Below, one piece after another: positions 41,927-49,117 of a stretch of 64,000 nucleotides of DNA (its first letter is position 1; each line of letters starts with the position of its first letter). The DNA lies in contig NC_012522.1 of assembly GCF_000010805.1 (NCBI RefSeq), positions 6,262,001 through 6,326,000 of the forward strand. Reading direction: 5' to 3'. A model generated the notes under the pieces. It ran no database searches. It worked only from the letters and a program-made list of their open reading frames with translations, and was not told where the DNA came from. Both the position numbers and the translations under genes were made by a program. Origin of the DNA: Rhodococcus opacus B4. GTDB taxonomy: Bacteria; Actinomycetota; Actinomycetes; Mycobacteriales; Mycobacteriaceae.

Positions 41927-42897
41927 CCACCACACCGACCCTCGAGGTGTACCTGCAGCCCGAACAGCTGAAGGCCGCACTCCGCAAGGACGCCACCGTC
42001 GGGCTCACGTCGAACCCGAAGTGGCTGCCGCCCAAATACTTCTACGACGCCCGCGGCAGCGAGCTGTTCGAGCAGATCACCGCGTTGCCCGAATACTTCC
42101 CGACGCGGACGGAACGGGAACTGCTGCGACGCTTTTCGGGCGAGTTCGCCGAGGTCGCGGCGCCGGAGATTCTCGTGGAACTCGGATCCGGGTCCTCGGA
42201 GAAGACCCGGCTGCTGCTCCACGCCGGCACCCGACGCGGAACCCTCCACACGTATGTGCCGCAGGACGTGTCGGTGTCCGCGCTCGAGGGTGCGGCGGAG
42301 CAGATCGGCACGGAGTTCCCGAATCTGACGGTGCGCGGCGTCGTCAGCGACTTCACCGAGTCGCTGCACCACCTTCCGCGCGGTGGTCGCCGCACGATCG
42401 CGTTCCTCGGGGGCACGCTCGGGAACATGGTGCCCGCGGAGCGCGCGGAGTTCCTCTCCGGGATCTCCGACGTGCTCGAACCCGGCGAGCATCTCCTCCT
42501 CGGTGTCGGGCTGGTCGTCGATCCCGCCGTTCTCGTCCCCGCGTACGACGACGCCGCCGGGGTGACGGCCCAGTTCAATCGCAATGTGCTGCAAGTACTC
42601 AACTCGCAGCTCGATGCGGATTTCCCGGTGGACGAGTTCCGGCACGTCGCGCTGTGGGACGCCGGCAACGAGTGGATCGAGATGCGGCTCGAGGCGGAGC
42701 GTGCGATGTCGATTCGCATCGGGGAGCTGGATCTGGACGTCGAGTTCGCCGCGGGGGAGCAGCTGAGGACGGAGATCTCCGCCAAGTTCACCCTCGACGG
42801 TGTCCGGCGGGAGTTGGCGGAGGCCGGATTCGGCGTCGACCGCGTCTGGACCGACCCCGACGAGCGCTTCGCGCTGGTGTGCGCCGCGCGGAGGTGA
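41923..42897 (+). CDS. egtD: L-histidine N-alpha-methyltransferase EgtD
   Basis: 324-aa SAM-dependent enzyme that trimethylates histidine to hercynine, the first committed step to ergothioneine. The family motifs are PPKYFYDARGSELFEQITAL, PEYFPTRTERELL, ILVELGSGSSEKTRLLL (SAM binding) and FLGGTLGNMVPAER. Near the end EWIEMRLEAERAMSIRI contains the Glu/Ser region contacting histidine. It is the last gene of egtABCD. No strong terminator is visible in the 73 bp before the next gene, which has its own GAGGAG site. Confidence 0.96.
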   Translation: MTTTPTLEVYLQPEQLKAALRKDATVGLTSNPKWLPPKYFYDARGSELFEQITALPEYFPTRTERELLRRFSGEFAEVAAPEILVELGSGSSEKTRLLLHAGTRRGTLHTYVPQDVSVSALEGAAEQIGTEFPNLTVRGVVSDFTESLHHLPRGGRRTIAFLGGTLGNMVPAERAEFLSGISDVLEPGEHLLLGVGLVVDPAVLVPAYDDAAGVTAQFNRNVLQVLNSQLDADFPVDEFRHVALWDAGNEWIEMRLEAERAMSIRIGELDLDVEFAAGEQLRTEISAKFTLDGVRRELAEAGFGVDRVWTDPDERFALVCAARR

Positions 42898-42970
42898 CCG
42901 ACAAGATCAACTTCGGGCGTCGGCGCGCTTATAGTTGCCGCGTAGCGCGTCAACGACCCGAGGAGAACTT

Positions 42971-44164
42971 GTGCGTCCACCGAAGCTCGCTGTCCTCGCT
43001 CTCGCCACCACCGCCGTGATCGGTCTCCCCGCCGCGCAGGCATCCGCTCAGCCGCTGTCCTTTCCGTTCGACACGGGAAGCCTCGGCTCGGGCAGCGACG
43101 GCCCGGGAGTGCCCACGGAAGACACCCTTCCGGCGCTGACGGTCACGCCTGTCCTCGACGGACTCGACCATCCGTGGGACGCAGTGCAGGCTCCGGACGG
43201 CGCGGTTCTCACCGGTCAGCGCTCGGGCGGGTTCTTCGTCCGGCGTGCAGACGGAAGTACCGGACCGGTCACCGCCGATCTCGCGGACCTCTACGCACAG
43301 TCCGAGACCGGGCTGATGGGAATCGCACTCGCGAGCGACTTCGCGCAGTCCCGCACCCTGTACACCTGCCAGGGCTTCCAGGGTGGCGGTGTCACCGACA
43401 TCCGAATTCAGTCGTGGACCGTCGACGCCGGATGGACGGCGCTGACCCGCGGCGACGCAATCCTGACCGGGATCCCCGTCAACGAAGGACGTCACGGCGG
43501 CTGCCGGATCCTGGTGGCCGCCGACGGCACCCTGTTCGTCGGCACCGGCGACACGGCGCAGCCGACCGTGTCGCAGGACCCGAACTCGCTGGGCGGCAAG
43601 ACTCTCCACATCAACGCCGACGGCACTCCCGCTGCCGGAAATCCGGACCCGGCGAGCCCCGTGTACACCCTCGGGCACCGGAACGCGCAGGGTCTCGCAC
43701 AGCAGCCGGGAACGGGCCGCATCTACGCCGTCGATCAGGGAACGTCACGGGACGACGAGGTGAACCTCCTGGTCGCCGGCGGCAACTACGGATACAAGCC
43801 CGACCGGATTCCCGGCATCTACGACGAAACAGTGCCCATGACGGACCCGGTGCGGGTGCCCGGAGCCGTTGCCGCGGCATGGAGTTCGGGCAGCAGTACC
43901 CTGGCGACCGGAAGCGGCGCGTTCGTGACCGGCGCCGGATGGGGACCGTGGGACGGCGCCCTCGTCATGGGCGGACTCAAGTCGCAGCAACTGATCTTCC
44001 TCCGCCTGTCCGCGGACGGGCAGACGGTGACGGCTCAGACGTTCGGCCTGCAGAACCAGTACGGCCGCCTCCGGTCCGTCACCCCGACCGCCGACGGCTC
44101 GCTGCTCGTCACCACGGACAACGGTTCCACCGACCAGGTGCTGCGGGTCACGCCTCAGGGCTGA
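42971..44164 (+). CDS. Secreted PQQ-type sugar (glucose/sorbosone) dehydrogenase-like protein
   Basis: 397-aa exported six-bladed beta-propeller of the GSDH family. The GTG at 42971, preceded by GAGGAG, gives a signal peptide (PKLAVLALATTAVIGLPAAQ, cleavage near QASAQP). Family segments are LDHPWDAVQAPDGAVLTGQR, SETGLMGIALASDF, RHGGCRILVAADGTLFVGTG and GHRNAQGLAQQPGTGRIYAV, including the catalytic-type His regions. Many actinobacterial members have unknown substrates, and PQQ itself may not be made by the cell. It is collinear with egtD but probably separately expressed. Confidence 0.87.
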   Translation: MRPPKLAVLALATTAVIGLPAAQASAQPLSFPFDTGSLGSGSDGPGVPTEDTLPALTVTPVLDGLDHPWDAVQAPDGAVLTGQRSGGFFVRRADGSTGPVTADLADLYAQSETGLMGIALASDFAQSRTLYTCQGFQGGGVTDIRIQSWTVDAGWTALTRGDAILTGIPVNEGRHGGCRILVAADGTLFVGTGDTAQPTVSQDPNSLGGKTLHINADGTPAAGNPDPASPVYTLGHRNAQGLAQQPGTGRIYAVDQGTSRDDEVNLLVAGGNYGYKPDRIPGIYDETVPMTDPVRVPGAVAAAWSSGSSTLATGSGAFVTGAGWGPWDGALVMGGLKSQQLIFLRLSADGQTVTAQTFGLQNQYGRLRSVTPTADGSLLVTTDNGSTDQVLRVTPQG

Positions 44165-44174
44165 CCCGCATCCC

Positions 44175-45050
44175 TCAGAACCAGGCGAGGGTCCGGCACG
44201 GTCCGCCGGACCCTCCCGCGTGCGTGGGGGCGCCGACCATCACGGTGGCCCCGGACGGGGGGAGTCGCGACAGGTTCGCGAGTGCCTCCACCGCGTACTT
44301 CCCGGCACCGAGCGCCGCGAGGTGCGCTCCGTACACGGTGCTCCGTCCCGCGTCGATGCTGAGGGTGTCCGATCCCAGCGCGACGATGTCGCGTTCGCGG
44401 ACGAGGAACTCCACGGCGTCCGGATCGAATCCGGGGGTGTGCTGCACACCCGCGACGTCCTGGTTGGTGAACGTCGCGGGCTGCGCGGCGCGGACATCCC
44501 AGCCGGAGTTCATCGCCACCAGGCAGCGGTCGGGGAGCGGCCCGTGATCGGATTCCCAGTCGAGGATGTCCTGCCGGGTGAGAAGTGTGTCGCTGTCGTC
44601 GCGCGCCCGGCCCGAGATGTCCACGACGGCGAGAGGAACCACCAGGTCGTGGGGTGGAATCTGTTCGACGGTGAGGCCGTTCACGCTCGCGTGCGCCGGG
44701 GCGTCGACGTGAGTGCCGGTGTGCTCGTCGTACCGGAGTTCGTTCTTGTAGAACATGCTGGGAGTGCCGATCCCGACGGAACCGAACGGGGCCGGGGCGT
44801 CACCGATCCGCGCCACCGCCCGCATCGCGAACCGCTGGGCGCCGGGCCACACCGGAAAGTTCGGTGTGAGCGTGTGAGTGAGATCGACGAGCGCTGCCCC
44901 CGGCGCCGGGGCAGCGGTTGCCTTCGCCGGTGCGACCGTCGCCCCCAGGGCCGCCGCGCCGAGGGCGCCGAACAACGACCGTCGGCCGATCGGGGCGCCG
45001 CGACTCTCGATGGTTCCGTAGACATGAGTCATGATGCGGGGCGAGCACAT
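44175..45050 (-). CDS. Tat-exported cyclase-family (kynurenine-formamidase-like) protein
   Basis: 291-aa metal-dependent hydrolase-like protein of the cyclase family. The metal-binding motif is HTGTHVDAPAH (HxGTHxDxPxH). Other features are VDLTHTLTPNFPVWPGAQRF and MNSGWDVRAAQPATF. A twin-arginine signal, GRRSLFGALGAAALGATVA, follows the N-terminal 20 residues, so it is exported folded. The ATG at 45050 has AAGGAG 7 nt upstream. Known cyclase-family enzymes hydrolyse N-formylkynurenine or isatin, or act on cyclic amides and lactones; exported members are poorly known. It is convergent with the GSDH-like gene (10 bp). Confidence 0.85.
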   Translation of the reverse strand: MCSPRIMTHVYGTIESRGAPIGRRSLFGALGAAALGATVAPAKATAAPAPGAALVDLTHTLTPNFPVWPGAQRFAMRAVARIGDAPAPFGSVGIGTPSMFYKNELRYDEHTGTHVDAPAHASVNGLTVEQIPPHDLVVPLAVVDISGRARDDSDTLLTRQDILDWESDHGPLPDRCLVAMNSGWDVRAAQPATFTNQDVAGVQHTPGFDPDAVEFLVRERDIVALGSDTLSIDAGRSTVYGAHLAALGAGKYAVEALANLSRLPPSGATVMVGAPTHAGGSGGPCRTLAWF

Positions 45051-45116
45051 ACGCAGCTCCTTCGCCGGCCGGTCGCGGTTCGCTACATCATAGGGCCCGC
45101 CGCGCCGCTCTCGCCT

Positions 45117-45160
45117 CGGACGAACGGGACGCTCGTTGCGTCAGATCGAACGAGCGTCCC
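45117..45160. repeat. Terminator-type repeat B, copy 1
   Basis: A 12-bp perfect stem (45126-45137 with 45149-45160) with an 11-nt loop and TTT after it. The 44-bp sequence 45117-45160 is identical to 56943-56986, about 11.8 kb away. Here it lies between the amine oxidase stop (45167) and the start of the cyclase-family gene, and reads as a terminator for the amine oxidase. Confidence 0.85.
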
Positions 45161-45166
45161 TTTGGT

Positions 45167-46558
45167 TCAGTGGGAGAGCTGCTTCCGGATGTCCTCGGCC
45201 GCACGCATTCCGGAGGAGATGGCCCCGTCGATGTAGCCGTTCCAGACGCTCGCGGTCTCCGAACCGGCCCAATGGATACGGTCTGTGGGCGCACGCCAGC
45301 CGTTGCGGCCGTGTGCGAACCAGGTGCCGGGGGTGGGGCTGGCCGCGTATCCGCCTCGCACCCAGGGGGCCTGGGGCCAGATCTTCTCGGTGTAGTCGAT
45401 CGGGGACGCGGCGCGGTCGCCGAACAGTTCGACCAGGGTGTCGATGATTGCTGCCTGGCGGTCGCTGTCGGAGAGCGCCGACCAGGACCGCTGGCGGTCA
45501 CCGTAGACGAAGCACACGAGCACACCGGTCCCGGCGTCTTCGGGCGAGTTGTCGAACACGACTCCGACGTGGCGGTCACCGTAGATCGTGGCCTGGCCGG
45601 ACAGTCCGTCGGCACGCCAGAACGGGGTGTCGAAGACCGCATGAACTTTCGCCACGTCGCCCATCGGGCTGCGTTCGACCCATCGTGTCCGCGAAACCGG
45701 CAGCGGGGGATCGAAGGTGACACCTCGGGTGGCCGACGGCGGAAGCGCCATGACGACCGAATCGGCGAGCACCGTCCCCCGGGTCGTCTCGATCCGGACG
45801 CCGTCGGGCGTCTGCTCGATGTGGCGCACGGCCGTGTCCAGGTGGACCCGATCGCCGAGATGGCCGGCGACGGCCAGCGCCGTGGACTGCGCGCCGTCCC
45901 GGAATCGGCGCTCCTGCGCGCAACCCTCGGTTTCCATCAGCTGGTCGAATCCGCCCGCCGACGCGACGTAGAACAGCAGGTGGAACAGCGACAGATCGCG
46001 GGGTTCGATCGACCACACGCCCTCGACCGCGAGTGCGAGGCGGCGCCGGGCGTCTTCGTTCGCCACGGTCCGGTCGAAGTACGAGTGGACGGTTTCGCTG
46101 TCCCACAGCTCGAGGTGAGGCGTGGCCGTGGGGTCGTCGAGGTCGATGGTTCTCGCGAGTTCATCGATGCGATCTGCGGCGGCGAGATATTCCGTCATGC
46201 CGGGGCCGCCGTCGGGACCCGCGCCGGTGTAGGGCCGTCGTGTGCCGTCGGGCCACAGTTCGATGTGCTCGCCCGTGTTGTACGTGGGGAAGGTGGGGCA
46301 ACCGAAGCGGTCGGCGAGAGCGAGCAGATGCTTCTGGGTGGGACCGACCCATTGCCCGCCGTGGTCGACGACGACACCGTCGCGCCGCCGCTCGGAACAT
46401 ACTCTGCCGCCGACCCGGGTGGAACCCTCGAGGACCACGATGTCGATCCCGTCGTCGTGCAGCGCGAGGGCGGCGGACAGTCCGGCGTACCCCGCACCGA
46501 CCACGGCGGTATTTATGCGGGCCGGGAGCGTGGGCAGGTGTTCCTTCGTTTGCTTCAT
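45167..46558 (-). CDS. Flavin-containing amine oxidase
   Basis: 463-aa FAD amine oxidase of the MAO/L-amino-acid oxidase superfamily. The N-terminal dinucleotide fold is AVVGAGYAGLSAALALHDDG, with ending VVLEGSTRVGGRV. The aromatic substrate region has VDHGGQWVGPTQKHLLAL. The C-terminal FAD-binding part has IHWAGSETASVWNGYIDGA. The Cys that binds FAD covalently in human MAO is absent (RGGYAAS), so FAD is probably non-covalent. The ATG at 46558 is chosen (AGGA 12 nt upstream); a TTG at 46594 would lie inside an operator-like site. It is divergent from the permease genes and probably performs the first step of the 45-57 kb catabolic cluster on an amine or amino acid. Confidence 0.87.
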   Translation of the reverse strand: MKQTKEHLPTLPARINTAVVGAGYAGLSAALALHDDGIDIVVLEGSTRVGGRVCSERRRDGVVVDHGGQWVGPTQKHLLALADRFGCPTFPTYNTGEHIELWPDGTRRPYTGAGPDGGPGMTEYLAAADRIDELARTIDLDDPTATPHLELWDSETVHSYFDRTVANEDARRRLALAVEGVWSIEPRDLSLFHLLFYVASAGGFDQLMETEGCAQERRFRDGAQSTALAVAGHLGDRVHLDTAVRHIEQTPDGVRIETTRGTVLADSVVMALPPSATRGVTFDPPLPVSRTRWVERSPMGDVAKVHAVFDTPFWRADGLSGQATIYGDRHVGVVFDNSPEDAGTGVLVCFVYGDRQRSWSALSDSDRQAAIIDTLVELFGDRAASPIDYTEKIWPQAPWVRGGYAASPTPGTWFAHGRNGWRAPTDRIHWAGSETASVWNGYIDGAISSGMRAAEDIRKQLSH

Positions 46559-46575
46559 GACCAGCATCCTGTTCT

Positions 46576-46592
46576 TGATTGGCTCGCCAGTC
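46576..46592. promoter_or_regulatory. TetR-type operator candidate 1 (amine oxidase promoter)
   Basis: The complement of this segment reads GACTGGCGAGCCAATCA, a member of a four-site family (46576, 46666, 56433, 56546) with consensus RACTGGCSMRYCARYCA. It lies 18 bp upstream of the amine oxidase ATG, well placed to block transcription. Confidence 0.6.
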
Positions 46593-46665
46593 AATACTCA
46601 ATTCTCGTTTGCTGCGCCGGAATTCGAGGGTTGACACGGTGTGAGCCGTGCCACAGACTCATTAT

Positions 46666-46682
46666 AACTGGCCCGCCAATCA
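46666..46682. promoter_or_regulatory. TetR-type operator candidate 2 (permease promoter)
   Basis: AACTGGCCCGCCAATCA, preceded by AT as in sites 3 and 4, lies 15 bp upstream of the GTG of the 53-residue membrane protein. It is centred 90 bp from site 1 in the same divergent region. Confidence 0.6.
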
Positions 46683-46696
46683 GAAATGAGGATCGC

Positions 46697-46858
46697 GTGG
46701 ACGACGCATTCGAACAGGAACTCGAGAGGCGACTACTCCTACTGGAATCCCCCGACGGAGGCGGGATGATCCTGCCCGACCTCCCGTGGCGCGACGTCGC
46801 GGTGGCGATCGCCGGGATCGTTTTCACGATCACCGTCCTACTCTGGTGGGGGTACTGA
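46697..46858 (+). CDS. 53-residue single-helix membrane protein coupled to the permease
   Basis: Small protein starting at GTG 46697. Residues 1-28 are acidic and amphipathic (VDDAFEQELERRLLLLES, then PDGGGMILPDLPW). Residues 29-50 form one transmembrane helix (VAVAIAGIVFTITVLLWW), ending in GY. The stop overlaps the ATG of the NCS1-type permease (TGATG), so the two are translationally coupled. Small proteins of this size are known partners of some transporters, and this arrangement suggests a stabilising or regulatory subunit. No homologue is known to me. The site 2 operator is directly upstream, which supports it as the first gene of the transcript. Confidence 0.72.
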   Translation: MDDAFEQELERRLLLLESPDGGGMILPDLPWRDVAVAIAGIVFTITVLLWWGY

Positions 46859-48327
46859 TGCTGGAGGGGCAGCGGCAGGACCGCAGCACATCCGTGGGAA
46901 GTGCCGGCGGCACGGACGCCACACTCAACGAACTGCCGCTGGTGCCGGGGGAACGGATCTGGGGCTTCTGGGACTACTCGGCGGTGAACATCGGGTTGGC
47001 GGTCGCCACCTGGGCATTTCTGCAGGGCGCCGCCGTGGCGTACTACGTCGGTGCGGTACAGGCGATCGCGAGCATCGTCATCGGCTACGCGATCAGTGTC
47101 TTCCTCGTGTCCCTCGCACCGTGCCTGCCGTCGGCGAAGTATGGGATCGAGCAGTTCGTCGGACTGCGAAGTGTGTTCGGCAGCAACGGCGCCCGCATCG
47201 TGATGGTCGTGATGTCCACGCTCTTTGCGGCGGCCTGGTCGGCTGTGCTGGCCATCATGTTCGGGCACGGCCTGGTGACCGTCATCGACAACGTCTTCGG
47301 GGTCGAGGTCTCCCGGACCGGTGCGGCGGTGAGCGTGCTGGGGCTGGTGGCGGTGGCCATGTCGTGGCTCGTCCTGGCCCGGGGGCCGGTGTCGGTGGAG
47401 TCCGTGTGCCGGGTGATCGCGCCCGTCCTCGTGGTGATCATCGTCGGGGTCCTCGTCATGGTGTTCACCAAGCGGTCCTGGTCCGAACTGGCGAGCCTGC
47501 CACCGCTCGACCCGGAAACCGATCCGCACACCAGCTTCATGGTCGCGATCGAACTGAACATCGCCGGCGGGTTCGCGTGGTGGCCGAACGTCGGAAATCT
47601 CGCCCGGCTCACCCGCAGCCCACGTGCGGCCTTCTGGCCGAACTGGCTCGGACTGTTCGCCGCGTCCGTGGCCGCGGCGGTGGTCGGTGTCTTCGCCGCG
47701 CTGGCCCTGAACATCGAGGATCCGACGGAGTGGATGATCCCCCTCGCTGGAGTGGTACTGGGCGTCCTGGCCCTGATCGTCATCGGATTCGCCAACGTCA
47801 CCGCCATCCTCTCCCAGGGCTACGCGTCGATGGTGGCGCTCAAGGGCGGTGGCGGGAAGCTTCTGCGCGGCACTCCTTGGCCGGTGCTGGTGGCGTTCAT
47901 CCTCGGACCGGCGGCGATCCTCGTCTTCTTCCCCTCGGCCGTCTACGACAACTACGGCCGATTCCTGTCCTGGGGCGCGATTCTCGTGGCACCGCTGTGC
48001 GCCGTCCAGATCGTCGACTTCTTCCTGCTGCGCCGGGGTGTGTTGCGGATTCGCGACCTCTACCTGCCCAGTGCGCGCTCCTGCTACGGCTACTGGCGCG
48101 GTGTGAACGCCTTCGCCTTCGTCTCCGTGGCGGCCGGCGCGGCGACGTACGCCCTGCTGCTCAATCCCGTCACCTACATTCCCTCCGCGGTCTTTCCCTA
48201 CACCACCGCATCGATTCCGGCGTTCCTCGTCGCGGGCACGCTCCACTTCGTGCTGACCAGGACATTCGTGCAGCCGCTCGGCCTCGGCGGTTACGACAAC
48301 CGGTCCGCCGCCGACCGCGGAAGGTGA
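46858..48327 (+). CDS. NCS1-type (purine/cytosine permease-like) transporter
   Basis: 489-aa membrane protein with about 12 hydrophobic segments. The N-terminal consensus is ERIWGFWDYSAVNIGLAVAT, as in NCS1 permeases (LVPGERxWGxxD). It has a conserved AWSAVLAIMFGHGLVTVID helix and a C-terminal VQIVDFFLLRRGVLRIRDLY. NCS1 proteins move nucleobases, hydantoins, allantoin, thiamine precursors and other N-containing compounds with Na+ or H+. In this cluster it probably imports the amine substrate of the flavin oxidase. Translation is coupled to the small protein before it. Five bp later comes a truncated gene. Confidence 0.88.
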   Translation: MLEGQRQDRSTSVGSAGGTDATLNELPLVPGERIWGFWDYSAVNIGLAVATWAFLQGAAVAYYVGAVQAIASIVIGYAISVFLVSLAPCLPSAKYGIEQFVGLRSVFGSNGARIVMVVMSTLFAAAWSAVLAIMFGHGLVTVIDNVFGVEVSRTGAAVSVLGLVAVAMSWLVLARGPVSVESVCRVIAPVLVVIIVGVLVMVFTKRSWSELASLPPLDPETDPHTSFMVAIELNIAGGFAWWPNVGNLARLTRSPRAAFWPNWLGLFAASVAAAVVGVFAALALNIEDPTEWMIPLAGVVLGVLALIVIGFANVTAILSQGYASMVALKGGGGKLLRGTPWPVLVAFILGPAAILVFFPSAVYDNYGRFLSWGAILVAPLCAVQIVDFFLLRRGVLRIRDLYLPSARSCYGYWRGVNAFAFVSVAAGAATYALLLNPVTYIPSAVFPYTTASIPAFLVAGTLHFVLTRTFVQPLGLGGYDNRSAADRGR

Positions 48328-48332
48328 GAGGT

Positions 48333-48404
48333 ATGACGTCGCAGCACTTCCCGCACCTGTTCTCGCCCTTGCGCATCGGAACCGCGACGCTCGCCCGCCG
48401 CGAG
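48333..48404 (+). pseudogene. 5' remnant of an old-yellow-enzyme-type oxidoreductase gene
   Basis: An ATG with GAGAGG upstream begins MTSQHFPHLFSPLRIGTATL, the characteristic N-terminus of NADH:flavin oxidoreductases (HLFSPLRIGxxTLxNR). After about 20-22 codons the frame runs into the antisense of the TetR gene and similarity stops. So only the first 5% of a typical 370-680 codon gene remains, fused at about 48395-48404 to the 3' end of tetR. This is best explained by a deletion after the ancestral cluster had formed. Confidence 0.7.
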
Positions 48405-49040
48405 CTACTTCGCGGAGCGCTTGGCGGTGGTCGACGCGACCCGGTGCCGGTCGACGGTGATGGCGTCGATGAAGTCGTCGCACACCGCCCGCATCCGGGT
48501 CGGTGTCATGAGGGTGGAGCCGGTGAGCACCTGGATGGCGAGGCCGTCGAGAAGACCGAGGAGCATGTCGGTGGCGGCCCCGGGATCGTTCACCCGGAGA
48601 GCGCCCTGCGCCACACCGGCCTCGACGGTTTCCCGGACCACCCCGCGCCATTCCCCGTAGACGGTGTCGTTCAGCTCCTGCAATTCGACGTTGCCGAGGG
48701 CGGACGCCCACAGTTCCACCCACACTCGCCAGGCCGTGATCGTTTCCGGCCCGGCGGGAAGGTAGGACTCCACCAGCCGGTGGAGTCGCACGAGCGGGAC
48801 GTCGCTCTTCTCCATGATCCATCGGCGCCGTTCCAGCGAGTGCTCGAAGTTGAACTGGAACGCTGCATGCAGCAGCGCATCCTTGGACTCGAAGTAGTAG
48901 TGGATCGTCCCGTTGCTCACCCCGGCCCGTGCCGCGACGTCGGCGATCCGGACCGCGCGGAAGCCGAGTTCGGCGATGGCCTCACACGTCGCCTGCAGGA
49001 TCTGTTCTCGACGTTCCGCTTCAACGCTGGGGCGTGGCAT
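48405..49040 (-). CDS. TetR-family regulator of the amine-catabolic cluster (BetI-like)
   Basis: 211-aa repressor. The N-terminal HTH is REQILQATCEAIAELGFRAV followed by RIADVAARAGVSNGTIHYYF. The C-terminal domain resembles BetI/TetR_C_6 (WVELWASALGNVELQELNDT, GALRVNDPGAATDMLLGLLDG). It is last in a minus-strand run of six genes beginning at 56392 and lies in the middle of the cluster. It is the natural candidate to bind the four 17-bp sites at the two divergent promoter regions. Its 3' end abuts the OYE remnant. The stop TAG is at the edge of the deletion junction, so the last few residues may have been altered. Confidence 0.9.
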   Translation of the reverse strand: MPRPSVEAERREQILQATCEAIAELGFRAVRIADVAARAGVSNGTIHYYFESKDALLHAAFQFNFEHSLERRRWIMEKSDVPLVRLHRLVESYLPAGPETITAWRVWVELWASALGNVELQELNDTVYGEWRGVVRETVEAGVAQGALRVNDPGAATDMLLGLLDGLAIQVLTGSTLMTPTRMRAVCDDFIDAITVDRHRVASTTAKRSAK

Positions 49041-49117
49041 CGCGCTCTCAACTCCTTGGATGTGACGGCTCGTCTACAGAAACCGTAGTCGAGGGTGCGG
49101 CCGAACCAGCGTAGCCG

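Noticed and set aside
46591..48822. 743-codon antisense frame over the NCS1 permease
   Set aside because: Arg/His/Asp-rich low-complexity translation typical of antisense GC-rich DNA; the permease on the other strand has clear helices and motifs.
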